Source of the DNA: Saccharibacillus sp. CPCC 101409
Lineage (GTDB): Bacteria > Bacillota > Bacilli > Paenibacillales > Paenibacillaceae
NCBI RefSeq assembly: GCF_030518235.1
Contig: NZ_JAULSA010000005.1
Span: 124,001-188,000, forward strand
Length of the DNA stretch: 64,000 bases
Direction: 5' to 3'
A program made the position numbers and the translations under genes. The notes beneath the pieces are model-generated. The model did not search any database, had not been told where the DNA came from, and worked only from the letters and a program-made list of their open reading frames with translations. Positions 18,791-28,816 of the stretch are shown here, piece after piece (the first letter of the stretch is position 1; every line of letters begins with the position of its first letter).

Positions 18791-18819
18791 ATCATACCGA
18801 ATACACGGGGAGATGTCAA
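18791..18819 (-). promoter_or_regulatory. Strong vegetative promoter of ylxM-ffh operon
   Basis: On the minus strand TTGACA (18819-18814) and TATGAT (18796-18791) are separated by exactly 17 bases, giving 11 of 12 consensus positions. It lies about 55 bases before the ylxM start. Confidence 0.88.
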
Positions 18820-18990
18820 GCGTTTGTGCTTAACATGTGGAGGTGTTTTCGGAAAAAATTTTAAGGGCGGTTTTTTTAGCGTCCGGCCCTCCCCGAGCGC
18901 TGACTTCCTTAATTCGATTGGAATCTGCTTTGAAGATTTTATTCGAAGAAACGGCCTTCCCAAATTCGATTGAAATCGCTCCCGTGTACG

Positions 18991-19025
18991 AAAAGAAAGC
19001 CGGTTGAACCGTCCGGCTTTCTTTG
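18991..19025 (-). terminator. Terminator of the hemolysin III gene
   Basis: AAAGAAAGCCGG (18992-19003) pairs with CCGGCTTTCTTT (19013-19024), with a T-rich tail on the minus strand. The 330-base gap from 18736 to 19065 otherwise holds the ylxM promoter and an imperfect 15-base direct repeat (AATTCGATTGGAATC at 18911, AATTCGATTGAAATC at 18963); no gene is seen. Confidence 0.85.
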
Positions 19026-19065
19026 TCGGTCTATTGGAAGTCGCTTTGGGGATTCTGGGAAGGCT

Positions 19066-19707
19066 TTAAGGAAGCAGGTACATCAAAATGCAGAAAAAGT
19101 GTAGGATACTCCCCGCCAGCACGAACAAATGCCAGATGGCATGATGGTAAGGAAAAGCCCGCCAGACGTAGAAGATCGTGCCCACGGTATACATCAGGCC
19201 GCCGGCTACGAGCAGGTGGATGCCTTCGGCGGGAACGGCAGCGGTCAGCGCGCCCCAGGCCAGTACGATCAGCCAGCCCATCAGCAGATAGAACAGCGTG
19301 GACATAAACAGAAACTTTTTGACGAAAAACGCTTTGAATACGACACCGCCGATCGCGATGCCCCAGACCAGTCCGAACAAAGTCCAACCGAGCGGTCCGC
19401 GAACCGCGGTCAGCATAAACGGCGTGTACGTACCGGCAATAAACACATAGATGGAGGAATGGTCCATAAACTCGAAAAAGTCTTTGACCTTCCCCTCCCG
19501 GAAACTGTGCACCAGCGTCGAGTTCATATACAGCAGCAGCATGGTCACTCCGTAAACGGTGAAACTGACGACATGCCATGCGCTGCCTTTGAGACTGGCG
19601 AAAACGATCAGCAGCACGAGCGCCGCGATGCTGAGCGCGGCTCCGACGCCGTGCGTAACCGCGTTGGCGACTTCTTCCCGGCGGGAATACGTATGCGTGT
19701 TGGCCAT
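19066..19707 (-). CDS. Hemolysin III / PAQR-family membrane protein
   Basis: The protein has seven predicted membrane segments and the PAQR/HlyIII histidines: EEVANAVTHGVGA near the N-terminus and FPYHHAIWHLFVLAG near the C-terminus. The serine in NSTLVHSF and the aspartate in FMDHSSIYVFIAGTYTPF complete the putative metal site. Family members are called hemolysin III or YqfA; their biochemical role is uncertain. I chose the second ATG (19707), which lies 10 bases behind GGAGG; the first ATG is one base from it. It stands alone between ylxM and ftsY. Confidence 0.9.
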   Translation of the reverse strand: MANTHTYSRREEVANAVTHGVGAALSIAALVLLIVFASLKGSAWHVVSFTVYGVTMLLLYMNSTLVHSFREGKVKDFFEFMDHSSIYVFIAGTYTPFMLTAVRGPLGWTLFGLVWGIAIGGVVFKAFFVKKFLFMSTLFYLLMGWLIVLAWGALTAAVPAEGIHLLVAGGLMYTVGTIFYVWRAFPYHHAIWHLFVLAGSILHFFCILMYLLP

Positions 19708-19799
19708 ATGGAGCATTCCTCCCTTTCTGTTTGCGACATGACAAACTTCATGCCTCGATTATAACCGCTGTCGAGCCGCGGCGCCACTTTGCGCCGGGG

Positions 19800-20813
19800 T
19801 TATTCCGGCTGCTGAACCTCGCCGTTTTCGTCGACCAGCTCTTCGTCGATCAGTCCGGCGAACAGCGCGTGCACGAACTGCTCCGAATCGAATTCCTGCA
19901 AATCTTCCATCTTCTCGCCCAGGCCGACCAGTTTGACCGGGATATTCAATTCCTGGCGGATCGCCACGACGATGCCGCCTTTGGCCGTGCCGTCGAGCTT
20001 GGTCAGCACAAGGCCGGTTACGCCGCTTTTCTCGCCGAACAATTTGGCCTGGCTGAGCGCGTTCTGGCCCGTCGTCGCGTCGAGCACCATCAGCACTTCG
20101 TGCGGAGCGCCGGGAATCTCGCGCTGGATCACGCGGAAGATCTTGTTCAGTTCGTCCATCAGGTTGCTTTTGTTCTGGAGACGGCCCGCCGTATCGCAAA
20201 TCAGCACGTCGGCGCGGCGCTGCTTCGCGGCCTGCACAGCGTCGTACATCACGGCCGCCGGGTCGGAACCCGCCTGCTGCTTGATGACTTCAACGCCTGT
20301 ACGGTTCCCCCAGACTTCAAGCTGTTCGATCGCTCCGGCGCGGAATGTATCGCCGGCCGCGAGCAGCACTTTTTTGCCTTCGTTTTTGAATTTGTGCGCA
20401 AGCTTCCCGATCGTCGTCGTTTTGCCGACGCCGTTGACGCCGACGAACAAGATCACGGTGATGCCGTCCGGGTTCGTCTTGAGCGCATTGTCTTCTTCGC
20501 CGCGCAGCAGTTCGACCAGCTTCTCGGACAATACCGGACGCAGTTCGCTCGCGTCGCTCAAGCGGCGTTTTTTCACTTCCGCGCGCAGATCTTCGACCAG
20601 CTCCATGACGGTATTGACCCCGACATCGGCGCCGATCAGAATCTCTTCCAGCTCTTCGTAAAACTCTTCGTCGATCTTGCGGCGGCGGACCATCAGGTTC
20701 GAGACGCGCTCCACGAATCCTTTGCGCGTTTTCTCCAGTCCGTCTTTAAATTGTTTGGTGACCGAATCGGTCTTGCCCGCGATGCTGTCTTTCAGCTTTC
20801 GAAAAAAGCTCAT
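19800..20813 (-). CDS. ftsY: SRP receptor FtsY
   Basis: FtsY is the membrane-associated GTPase receptor for Ffh. The N-domain starts MSFFRKLKDSIAGKTDSV. The G-domain motifs are GVNGVGKTTTIGKLAHKF, DTAGRLQNK and TKLDGTAKGG. The 337-residue protein lacks a long acidic A-domain, as usual in Firmicutes. The ATG at 20813 is 11 bases behind GGAGG; the reading frame continues upstream without a plausible site. It follows smc. Confidence 0.96.
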   Translation of the reverse strand: MSFFRKLKDSIAGKTDSVTKQFKDGLEKTRKGFVERVSNLMVRRRKIDEEFYEELEEILIGADVGVNTVMELVEDLRAEVKKRRLSDASELRPVLSEKLVELLRGEEDNALKTNPDGITVILFVGVNGVGKTTTIGKLAHKFKNEGKKVLLAAGDTFRAGAIEQLEVWGNRTGVEVIKQQAGSDPAAVMYDAVQAAKQRRADVLICDTAGRLQNKSNLMDELNKIFRVIQREIPGAPHEVLMVLDATTGQNALSQAKLFGEKSGVTGLVLTKLDGTAKGGIVVAIRQELNIPVKLVGLGEKMEDLQEFDSEQFVHALFAGLIDEELVDENGEVQQPE

Positions 20814-20894
20814 GCTCGATCTTGCCTCCAGTCGTGGATTCGAATAATATAAGATCTCGCTCCGGCTGTCCGCCGGAACGCTGCCTTGCCGCAA

Positions 20895-23800
20895 TCAGGC
20901 GATACCGATCTCCTCGTCTTCCAGCTTTACGGAAACCAGCTTGGATACGCCGCCTTCTTCCATTGTGACGCCGTACAGCACATCCGCTTCTTCCATCGTG
21001 CCTTTGCGGTGCGTGACGACGATAAACTGCGTTTGTTCCGCGAATTCCCGCAGATACTGCGCAAACCGCGTTACATTCGATTCGTCCAGCGCCGCTTCGA
21101 CTTCGTCCAGCACGCAGAACGGAACCGGCTTGACGTGCAGAATCGCGAATAGCAGCGCCATCGCCGTCAGCGCGCGCTCGCCGCCAGACAGCAGCTGCAG
21201 GTTTTGCAGCTTTTTGCCCGGAGGCTGGGCGACGATATCGATCCCCGTTTCCAGCATATTGTCCGGATCGAGCAGGACGAGGTCGGCGCGGCCTCCGCCG
21301 AACAGCTTCGAGAATACGCTGCCGAACTGGCGGCGGATACTGTCGAACGTCGTTTTGAACCGTTTGGACATCTCCTCGTCCATCTCTCGGATCACGAGAT
21401 ACAGCTGCGCTTTGGCTTCCATCAGATCGTTTTTCTGTTCGCTCAGGAAGTTGTAGCGCTCGCTGACCCGCTCGTATTCTTCGATCGCGCCCAGATTGAC
21501 CTCGCCCAGCAGCGCGATTCCGCGCTTGATCTCGCGCACGTCCAGGCGCGCCGCTTCCGGGTCTTCCGGCAGTTCGTAGCGCTGCTGCGCCAGCTCGTAG
21601 CCGATGCCGTATTCCTCCGTCAGCTTTTGCAGCGTGTTTTCCAGCTCCACATCGAGCCGGGTCGCCTGGATCTCCGTATGGCGGATACTTTCCTCGACCG
21701 TTTTGAGTTCGCCGCGATGCTTGTGCGTTTCGCTTTCGCGCTCCTGCAGGTTGCGCTGGCGTTCGGTCCGCTCCAGCCGCTTCTCGTCCAAAGTCTCCTG
21801 CGTGCCGCTTTTGAGTTCTTTGGCTTCTTTCAGTTCGCGCACATGGTCTTCGGCGTCTTTGATATTCGCCGCAAGCTCCGCTTCCGCGCCGCGCAGCATT
21901 TTGCGGCGGTCGGCAAGCTGGCCGGAGAACGTGCCGTTTTCTTCGCCGAGGCGGCTCAGCCGTTCTTCGAGCGAAGCCGTTTCCTGGCCGAGCCGGCTTT
22001 CCTGCACGCGCAGCTCGGTCAGATGCCCTTGCAGTTCTTCCTTCGCGGATTCGCCCGCTTTGCGCGCGAATTCGGCCGCGGCGATCGCCTGGCGGTTCGC
22101 CGCTTCCTCGGCTTCCAGCTCTTTGAGCCGCCGCTCGGCTTTTTGGCGGGTTTCGCCCGCGCTTTCCAGCTCCTCGGCATAGCCGGAGCGCTCTTCGCCG
22201 TGCAGCGCGAACTGCTCGTTGACGTGCCGCAGCCCGTGCCGGGTCTGCTTGAGCTCGCCGTCCAGCCGCTGCTCTTCGGCGCGCAGCGAATCGCCGCGCT
22301 CGCGCAGCTCGCCCAGCCGGACTTCGCTTTGGCCGGCCTGCTCGCCGTTTTCGCGTTCTTCGCGCGATAGCCGCGATATCTCGCGTTCGCTTTCTTTGAT
22401 CTCGCGGTCCAGCTGTTCCAGCGCTCGCTTGCGCCCGAGCAGGCTGCCGCCGCGCCGGTTCTGGCTGCCGCCGGTCATGGAGCCGCCGGCGTTGACCAGG
22501 TCGCCGTCCAGCGTGACTACGCGGTAACGGTAATTCAACCGGGACGCGATGCCGTTCGCGTCCTCCAGATGCTCGGCGACGACCAGGCCGCCGAGCAGAC
22601 TTCCGACGATGCCGCCGTAGCGCTCGTCGGCCTGCACCAGTTCGGCGCCGATGCCGACGAATCCCTGCGCGCCGCTCGCGGCGCGCTTGTCGCTCTCCGA
22701 CATATGGCGGGGGCGGATCACGTCGAGCGGCAGGAAGGTCGCGCGCCCGAGCTGCCGCTGCTTCAGATAGCCGATCGCTTTGCGCGATAAGGCTTCGTTC
22801 TCCATGACGATATGCTGGAGCGAAGCGCCCAGCGCCGTCTCGATCGCCGTTTCCACCTGCTGCGGAACGGTGATCAGTTCCGCGACCGCGCCGTGCACGC
22901 CTTCGAGCTGGCGGCTGCGCGAAGCGCGCAGCACTTCTTTGACGCCGGCCATAAAGCCTTCGAAGTCTTCCTGCATCTCTTTCATCGTATCGCGGCGCGA
23001 CACGAGCGCTTCGCGCTTTTGTTCCCATTTGCGCGCGGAAGACGAGCTGTCGGACGCTTTTTTTTGCAGCGCGTGCAGCTTCTCGCTTTCTTCGATATAC
23101 GAGCGGCGCAGCGCGGCGATATCGCGCGACGCTTGTTCAAGCGCCGACTGGCGTTCGCTCTGCTCGCGCTCCAACTTTTCTTTCTCCGCTTCCCAGCGGC
23201 CGGATTCTTCGTCGACGCGGTTCATCCGCCGCATCACGCCTTCTTTTTGCTGGTCCGCGTAGCGGATCTCGTTGCGCGTTTGCGCCATTTTGTTCATGAG
23301 CTCCAGCAGGTCGCCTTTGAGCTTTTCTTCCTGCTCGTGGCTGATGCCTTCGGTTACGCCGGTCAGCTTGGCCTGCTCCGCCGACAATTCGGCGCGCAGC
23401 AGTTCCAGATCGGCTTTGGCCGCGTTCAGCCGGCTTTGCACGAAAGCCGCTTCCTGCTTGCGCTGGTCGAAGCGTTCGCCGTCGCTTTCGATCGCGGCTT
23501 TGAGCTGCTCTCTCGATTGCTCGAGATTGCGGCGGCGCTCCTCCAGCAGCTTGGCGTAGCCTTCCGACTTCTCCGACAGCTCGCTGTAGCGGAGCAGCCG
23601 GCTTTGCAGTTCTTCGATCTCGTCTTCGACCGCCCGCAGCGCCTGACGGTCGCTGTCGAGCTTGCGGTCGTGCGCTTCGACGATTTCCGCCAGCGCGGAG
23701 CGCTGCTCTTCCAGCCCGGCCAGCTTGTTCGAAGCTTCGGTCCAGGCCCGGTGAATCTCCCCGATCTGATAGACGAACAGCGCGATTTCCTTGTCTTTAA

Positions 23801-24464
23801 GTTCTTCTTTCAACGTCTTGTAGCGCTGCGCTTTCTCCGCCTGCTGCTTGAGCGGCCCGATCTGGTCTTCCAGCTCGGTGACCAGGTCGTGGATGCGCAG
23901 CAGATTCTGCTCGGTGTCGGCCAGCTTGCGGTTCGCTTCTTTTTTGCGGGATTTATATTTGACGATGCCGGACGCTTCTTCGAAAATGCCTCTGCGGTCC
24001 TCGGAACGGGTGCTCAGGATCTCTTCGATCCGCCCCTGCCCGATAATCGAATAGGCTTCTTTGCCGATGCCCGTATCCATAAACAGTTCCGTAATATCTT
24101 TCAGCCGGCACGGCTGGCGGTTGATCAGGTATTCGCTGTCTCCGCTGCGGTGAACGCGCCTCGTGACGGTCACTTCGCCGAAATCGAGCGCGAGCACATG
24201 ATCGGTGTTGTCGAGCGTCAGCGATACTTCGCCGTAATTGACCGCTTTGCGGGCGTCGCTGCCCGCGAAGATGATGTCTTCCATTTTGCCGCCGCGCAGA
24301 CTTTTGGCGCTCTGTTCCCCCAGAACCCAGCGAATGCCGTCGGAAATATTGCTTTTGCCGCTTCCGTTCGGACCGACGACCGCGGTAATGCCGCGGACGA
24401 ATTCCATTTCCGTTTTGTCGGCGAACGATTTGAATCCGGCGAGTTCGATCCGTTTCAGATACAT
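20895..24464 (-). CDS. smc: Chromosome segregation protein SMC
   Basis: SMC forms ring-shaped dimers that with ScpAB organise and segregate the chromosome. The N-terminal head has Walker A GPNGSGKS (31-38) and the Q-loop region FVRGITAVVG. Two long coiled-coil arms flank a hinge at about 510-680 (FEGFMAGVKEVLRAS...SMTGGSQNRRGG). The C-terminal head has the signature LLSGGERALTAMALLFAI and Walker B PFCVLDEVEAALD. The length of 1189 residues is normal. The ATG at 24464 follows GGGAGGTGA. rnc is upstream, ftsY downstream. Confidence 0.97.
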   Translation of the reverse strand: MYLKRIELAGFKSFADKTEMEFVRGITAVVGPNGSGKSNISDGIRWVLGEQSAKSLRGGKMEDIIFAGSDARKAVNYGEVSLTLDNTDHVLALDFGEVTVTRRVHRSGDSEYLINRQPCRLKDITELFMDTGIGKEAYSIIGQGRIEEILSTRSEDRRGIFEEASGIVKYKSRKKEANRKLADTEQNLLRIHDLVTELEDQIGPLKQQAEKAQRYKTLKEELKDKEIALFVYQIGEIHRAWTEASNKLAGLEEQRSALAEIVEAHDRKLDSDRQALRAVEDEIEELQSRLLRYSELSEKSEGYAKLLEERRRNLEQSREQLKAAIESDGERFDQRKQEAAFVQSRLNAAKADLELLRAELSAEQAKLTGVTEGISHEQEEKLKGDLLELMNKMAQTRNEIRYADQQKEGVMRRMNRVDEESGRWEAEKEKLEREQSERQSALEQASRDIAALRRSYIEESEKLHALQKKASDSSSSARKWEQKREALVSRRDTMKEMQEDFEGFMAGVKEVLRASRSRQLEGVHGAVAELITVPQQVETAIETALGASLQHIVMENEALSRKAIGYLKQRQLGRATFLPLDVIRPRHMSESDKRAASGAQGFVGIGAELVQADERYGGIVGSLLGGLVVAEHLEDANGIASRLNYRYRVVTLDGDLVNAGGSMTGGSQNRRGGSLLGRKRALEQLDREIKESEREISRLSREERENGEQAGQSEVRLGELRERGDSLRAEEQRLDGELKQTRHGLRHVNEQFALHGEERSGYAEELESAGETRQKAERRLKELEAEEAANRQAIAAAEFARKAGESAKEELQGHLTELRVQESRLGQETASLEERLSRLGEENGTFSGQLADRRKMLRGAEAELAANIKDAEDHVRELKEAKELKSGTQETLDEKRLERTERQRNLQERESETHKHRGELKTVEESIRHTEIQATRLDVELENTLQKLTEEYGIGYELAQQRYELPEDPEAARLDVREIKRGIALLGEVNLGAIEEYERVSERYNFLSEQKNDLMEAKAQLYLVIREMDEEMSKRFKTTFDSIRRQFGSVFSKLFGGGRADLVLLDPDNMLETGIDIVAQPPGKKLQNLQLLSGGERALTAMALLFAILHVKPVPFCVLDEVEAALDESNVTRFAQYLREFAEQTQFIVVTHRKGTMEEADVLYGVTMEEGGVSKLVSVKLEDEEIGIA

Positions 24465-24510
24465 GACCGGAGCTCACCTCCCCCGTTTAATGTGGTGTCT
24501 TCTTACAACG

Positions 24511-24582
24511 AAAAGAGCAAAAAGCGGCACAGGCAGATTCGGACAGAACCGATTGAAGCTTGCGGCCGCTCTTTGCTCTTTA
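24511..24582. terminator. Long-loop inverted repeat between rnc and smc
   Basis: AAAGAGCAAA(A)AGCGGC (24512-24528) pairs with GCCGCTCTTTGCTCTTT (24564-24580) around a loop of about 35 bases. On the minus strand TTTTCG follows. It may attenuate transcription from rnc into smc, but the loop is long for a terminator. Confidence 0.5.
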
Positions 24583-24590
24583 CTTGTAGC

Positions 24591-25280
24591 TTACAGTTTC
24601 AGCGTTTCCAGCGCCGCAGCCGCGGCCTGCTGCTCCGCTTCTTTCTTGGAACGGCCGGTTCCGCGGCCCAGGCTGCGCTCGCCCATATACACTTCGGATA
24701 CGAATTCGCGCTCGTGCGCGGGCCCGCGCTCCTCGACGATCCGGTACTCGAGCACGCCCAGATTGTGATGCTGGGTCAGTTCCTGAAGCTCCGTTTTGAA
24801 ATCGCTCATTTGCAGCTTGCCATCCCAGGCGACCTGCGGGAAGACGTAACGCTCCAGGAAAAAGCGCACCGGCTCCAGGCCCTGGTCGAGATACAGCGCG
24901 CCGACAAACGATTCGAACACATCGGCGAGCAGAGCCGGACGGCTGCGGCCGCCCGTCAGTTCTTCGCCTTTGCCGAGCAGCACGTAGGCGCCGAAATTCA
25001 GCGATTCCGCAAACTTGACCAGCGAAGGCTCGCACACGATCGCCGCGCGCAGCTTGGTCAGCTCGCCTTCCGGACGGCCGGGAAAACGGTTGTAGAGAAA
25101 TTCCGACACTGTCAGCTCCAGGACCGCGTCGCCCAGAAATTCGAGCCGCTCATTGTCATGATGCTGACTGAACCGGTGTTCGTTGACATACGACGCATGC
25201 GTAAAAGCCTGCTTTAGCAGAGGCTTGTCCGCAAACTGGATTCCTAGTTTCTGCTGAAGTTGTTTCAGATCTCCGCTCAA
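24591..25280 (-). CDS. rnc: Ribonuclease III
   Basis: RNase III cuts double-stranded RNA, including rRNA precursors. The catalytic signature [21 protein letters not shown] lies at about 43-63 and a second acidic cluster in [19 protein letters not shown]. The C-terminal double-stranded-RNA-binding domain contains [11 protein letters not shown] and [20 protein letters not shown]. The length is 229 residues. The start is TTG at 25280 behind AAGGAG. It begins 12 bases after the fabF stop. Confidence 0.96.
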   Translation of the reverse strand: MSGDLKQLQQKLGIQFADKPLLKQAFTHASYVNEHRFSQHHDNERLEFLGDAVLELTVSEFLYNRFPGRPEGELTKLRAAIVCEPSLVKFAESLNFGAYVLLGKGEELTGGRSRPALLADVFESFVGALYLDQGLEPVRFFLERYVFPQVAWDGKLQMSDFKTELQELTQHHNLGVLEYRIVEERGPAHEREFVSEVYMGERSLGRGTGRSKKEAEQQAAAAALETLKL

Positions 25281-25292
25281 CGTTCCGGCTCC

Positions 25293-26537
25293 TTACGCTT
25301 CGAATTTTTTGAGAATGACGGAAGCGTTATGGCCTCCGAACCCGAACGAGTTCGACATGACGATGTTCAGATCCGCTTTGCGGGCCTTGTTCGGCACATA
25401 GTCGAGATCGCATGCTTCATCCTGGTTGTCGATATTGATCGTCGGGGCGAGAATCTGATTCTCCAGCGAAAGCGCGCAAATAACCGCTTCCACGCCGCCG
25501 GCCGCGCCCAGCAGGTGTCCGGTCATCGACTTGGTCGAACTGACCGCAATCTTGTAGGCGTGATCGCCCAGCGCCGATTTGACCGCCGTCGTCTCGGACC
25601 GGTCTCCGGCCGGCGTGGACGTGCCGTGCGCGTTGATGTAATCCAGATCTTCCGGCTGGAGTCCGGCGCTCTTAAGCGCCATCTTCATGCAGCGCGCCGC
25701 GCCGTCCGGATCGGGATCGGTCATATGGTGCGCGTCCGCGCTCAGTCCGTAGCCGATCACTTCGGCATAGATGTGCGCGCCGCGCGCCTGCGCGTGCTCC
25801 AGCGATTCGAGAATGAATACGCCCGCGCCTTCGCCCATAACGAAACCGTCGCGGTCCTTGTCGAACGGACGGCTGGATTTCTCCGGCTCGTCGTTGCGCG
25901 TGGACATCGCCCGCATGGCGCCGAAGCCCGCGAGTCCCGTCGGACGGATCGTCGCTTCCGCGCCGCCGCAGATCATCGCGTCGGCATCGCCGCGCGCGAT
26001 CAGCTTGAACGAGTCGCCGATCGAATGCGTGCCCGTCGCGCAGGCCGTGACGACCGTGGTATTCGGGCCTTTGGCGCCGAGTTTGATCGAGACGTCGCCC
26101 GAGCCCATATTCGCGATCATCATCGGGATAAAGAACGGGCTGACCCGTTTCGGTCCTTTTTGCGTCAGGGTCGTAAACTGGTCTTCCCACGTGCCGAGGC
26201 CGCCGATGCCGGAACCGACGATAACGCCAACCCGTTCCGCTTCGATATTGCCGCCGATCTTAAGCCCGCTGTCTTGAAGCGCTTCGGAAGAAGCCGCGTA
26301 CGCGAATTGCACATAGCGGTCCATCTTGCGGGCTTCTTTGCGTTCCACATAGTCTTCCGGGTTGAAGTCGTGAATCTCCGCGGCAATCTGCGTCGAGTAT
26401 TCGCTGACATCGAAGCTCTCGATGCGCGAAATGCCCGATTTGCCTGCAAGCAAGTTGTTCCAAAACGTTTCCACGTCCTTGCCGAGGGAAGTCACGACTC
26501 CCATACCGGTAACGACTACTCTGTGCTGCTGCTCCAT
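25293..26537 (-). CDS. fabF: Beta-ketoacyl-ACP synthase II
   Basis: FabF condenses acyl-ACP with malonyl-ACP during fatty-acid elongation. The thiolase-fold triad is present: C166 in TVVTACATGTHSIG, H304 in NAHGTSTPAGD and H341 in KSMTGHLLGAAGG. The length is 414 residues from the ATG at 26537, which has GAGGTGA at ideal spacing; eight extra codons upstream are unlikely to be translated. It ends the lipid-synthesis gene run. Confidence 0.97.
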   Translation of the reverse strand: MEQQHRVVVTGMGVVTSLGKDVETFWNNLLAGKSGISRIESFDVSEYSTQIAAEIHDFNPEDYVERKEARKMDRYVQFAYAASSEALQDSGLKIGGNIEAERVGVIVGSGIGGLGTWEDQFTTLTQKGPKRVSPFFIPMMIANMGSGDVSIKLGAKGPNTTVVTACATGTHSIGDSFKLIARGDADAMICGGAEATIRPTGLAGFGAMRAMSTRNDEPEKSSRPFDKDRDGFVMGEGAGVFILESLEHAQARGAHIYAEVIGYGLSADAHHMTDPDPDGAARCMKMALKSAGLQPEDLDYINAHGTSTPAGDRSETTAVKSALGDHAYKIAVSSTKSMTGHLLGAAGGVEAVICALSLENQILAPTINIDNQDEACDLDYVPNKARKADLNIVMSNSFGFGGHNASVILKKFEA

Positions 26538-26688
26538 ATGGGTCACCTCATATATTGACATCTATTATTGACGAAATACCGGACTTCCCCGTTCGGAATC
26601 GGTCCGGCATTCTTGTTGTTTCCGTAAATGAAGGAGAAGTCCCGAGCCGGCTCTGTGAAGAAGCGCGGAGCGGGACCCTTAAACGCCC

Positions 26689-26922
26689 TTAGGTATGCGA
26701 TTGTATGTAGCTCACAACGTCACCTACGGTCGTGATTTTCTCTGCGTCTTCGTCAGAGATCTCCAAGTCGAATTCGTCTTCGAGCTCCATTACCAATTCG
26801 ACCACGTCGAGCGAGTCCGCTCCGAGATCTTCTTTGAAAGAAGCTGTCGGCGTAACCTCCGCTTCGTCAGCGCCAAGGCGGTCAACGACGATGCGAGTTA
26901 CGCGTTCCATTACATCAGACAT
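26689..26922 (-). CDS. acpP: Acyl carrier protein
   Basis: ACP carries growing acyl chains on phosphopantetheine. The attachment serine is S37 in [19 protein letters not shown]. The 77-residue, strongly acidic protein is typical. The ATG at 26922 follows AGGAGGTGA. It lies between fabG and fabF, the usual order. Confidence 0.97.
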   Translation of the reverse strand: MSDVMERVTRIVVDRLGADEAEVTPTASFKEDLGADSLDVVELVMELEDEFDLEISDEDAEKITTVGDVVSYIQSHT

Positions 26923-27000
26923 TCCGGTTCACCTCCTCTTCAAATGGTATTATACGAGAAGCTCCGCCAAAAAGCCACTATTTACATGGTTGACATGGAC

Positions 27001-27750
27001 TTACATGTACATCCCGCCGTCGACATGCAGGACTTGTCCCGTCATGTACGAGGCATCGGGCGAAACCAGAAAAGCGACGGCCGTCGCGACTTCCTCCGGA
27101 CGGCCGAGACGATTCAGCGGAATGCCGGCGAGCAGCCCGCTTTTGATCTCGTCGGACAGGACGTCCGTCATGTCCGTGTCGATAAAGCCCGGAGCGACGC
27201 AGTTGACCGTAATGCCGCGGCTGCTGAACTCGCGCGCGCACGATTTGGTCATGCCGATCACGCCCGCTTTGGCGGCCGTGTAGTTCACCTGGCCGGCGTT
27301 GCCGATCGCGCCGACGACCGACGAGATATTGACGATCCGTCCCGAGCGCTGCTTCATCATGGGCCGGGTTACGGCTTTGATGCAGTTGAACACGCCTTTG
27401 AGGTTCGTTTCGATCACGTCGTCGAATTCTTCTTCCTTCATGCGCATCACCAGATTGTCGCGCGTGATGCCCGCGTTGTTGACCAGGATATCGAGACTGC
27501 CGAATTCGGCCGTGACGGCTTTGATCAGTTCTTCCGCTTCGGCGCTTTTGCCCACGTTCGCTTTGAACGCCGCGGCTTTGACGCCGAGGTCTTCCAGCTC
27601 TCGCACGACTTCGAGCGCGGCGGCTTCGTTGCCGGCGTAATTGACGGCGACGTTGGCGCCTCGTCGGCCCAGTTCGAGCGCGATTGCCCGGCCGATGCCG
27701 CGCGAAGCGCCCGTTACGAGAGCGTTCTGTCCCTGGATATTCCGTTCCAT
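27001..27750 (-). CDS. fabG: 3-oxoacyl-ACP reductase
   Basis: FabG reduces beta-ketoacyl-ACP with NADPH. It is a short-chain dehydrogenase with the cofactor loop [25 protein letters not shown] and the catalytic Y-x-x-x-K in [12 protein letters not shown], preceded by the serine in [10 protein letters not shown]. The length is 249 residues. The ATG at 27750 follows GGGAGG. It belongs to the fap operon. Confidence 0.97.
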   Translation of the reverse strand: MERNIQGQNALVTGASRGIGRAIALELGRRGANVAVNYAGNEAAALEVVRELEDLGVKAAAFKANVGKSAEAEELIKAVTAEFGSLDILVNNAGITRDNLVMRMKEEEFDDVIETNLKGVFNCIKAVTRPMMKQRSGRIVNISSVVGAIGNAGQVNYTAAKAGVIGMTKSCAREFSSRGITVNCVAPGFIDTDMTDVLSDEIKSGLLAGIPLNRLGRPEEVATAVAFLVSPDASYMTGQVLHVDGGMYM

Positions 27751-27866
27751 GCTATTCCTCCCGTTGCGAAGCGGCCGGGCAATGCCTGCGTCCTGTCGCG
27801 GACAAGCCCCCGGTCGCGCTTGCGAAATAAAGTCCGCCGTTGTTTGCCCGGCCGGTCAAAAGCCGG

Positions 27867-28802
27867 TCAAGCCAGCGCTTCGGCAAGCGCGTCCGCGCTT
27901 TCCATGCTGTTCACGCTGAATACGCGCACGGTCTTGTCGATCTTCTTGACCAGGCCGGTCAGCACGCTGCCCGGGCCGATCTCCACGAACGTATCGACGC
28001 CTTCGCCGATCAGCCACTGCACGCTGTCTTCCCACAGCACGGGCGAGTACACCTGGCTGATCAGCGACTGCCGCACGTCTTCCGCGCCGGAGACCGGGCG
28101 GGCGCCGACATTGGCGACCACCGGCAGAGAGCCGTCGGAAAAATTCACTTCCGCCAGCTTGGCGCCCAGCTTCTCCGCCGCTTCCTTCATGAGCGAGGAA
28201 TGGAACGGTCCGCTCACTTCCAGCGCAATCGCCCGCTTCGCGCCGATTTCTTTGACGCGCGCGCTCAGCGCTTCGACGCCTTCGGCGGAACCGGAAACGA
28301 CGATCTGCCCCGGGCAGTTCATATTGGCCGGTTCGACCGTCGTTCCCGCCGCCGAGACTTCGGCGCACAGTTCGGCCAGCTTCTCGCGGTCCGCGCCGAG
28401 CACGGCCGCCATCGCGCCGCGTCCGCCCGGTACCGCTTCTTCCATAAACTGTCCGCGGGCTCTAACCGTCTTGACCGCGTCTTCGAACGAGAGCACGCCG
28501 GCCGCGGCCAGCGCGCTGTACTCGCCCAGGCTGTGGCCCGCGGCGTAATCCGCCCGGATGCCTTTGGCCTTGACCGCTTCGAGCAGCGCAAGACTCGCCG
28601 TCAGCAGCGCGGGCTGCGTGTTCGACGTCTGCTTCAGCTCTTCGGCCGGTCCGTCGAATACGAGCTTCGTCAGCTCGAAGCCGAGCGCGCGGTCCGCCGT
28701 TTCGAACAGCGCTTTGGCTTCCGGCAGCTTGTCGTAGGCGTCGCGCGCCATGCCGACGCTCTGCGCGCCCTGTCCGGGAAATATAAATGCGATTTTACCC
28801 AT
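27867..28802 (-). CDS. fabD: Malonyl-CoA:ACP transacylase
   Basis: FabD transfers the malonyl group from CoA to ACP. The oxyanion glutamine lies in FPGQGAQ and the nucleophile is S91 in AAGHSLGEYSAL; the histidine is in VSGPFHSSLM. The length is 311 residues. The ATG at 28802 follows GAGGAGAG. It is located 14 bases after fabH. Confidence 0.96.
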   Translation of the reverse strand: MGKIAFIFPGQGAQSVGMARDAYDKLPEAKALFETADRALGFELTKLVFDGPAEELKQTSNTQPALLTASLALLEAVKAKGIRADYAAGHSLGEYSALAAAGVLSFEDAVKTVRARGQFMEEAVPGGRGAMAAVLGADREKLAELCAEVSAAGTTVEPANMNCPGQIVVSGSAEGVEALSARVKEIGAKRAIALEVSGPFHSSLMKEAAEKLGAKLAEVNFSDGSLPVVANVGARPVSGAEDVRQSLISQVYSPVLWEDSVQWLIGEGVDTFVEIGPGSVLTGLVKKIDKTVRVFSVNSMESADALAEALA

Positions 28803-28816
28803 AAATGAACTCTCCT

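Noticed and set aside
22812-25217. 801-codon plus-strand open frame
   Set aside because: Antisense to smc and rnc; composition is Phe/Arg/Leu shadow coding.
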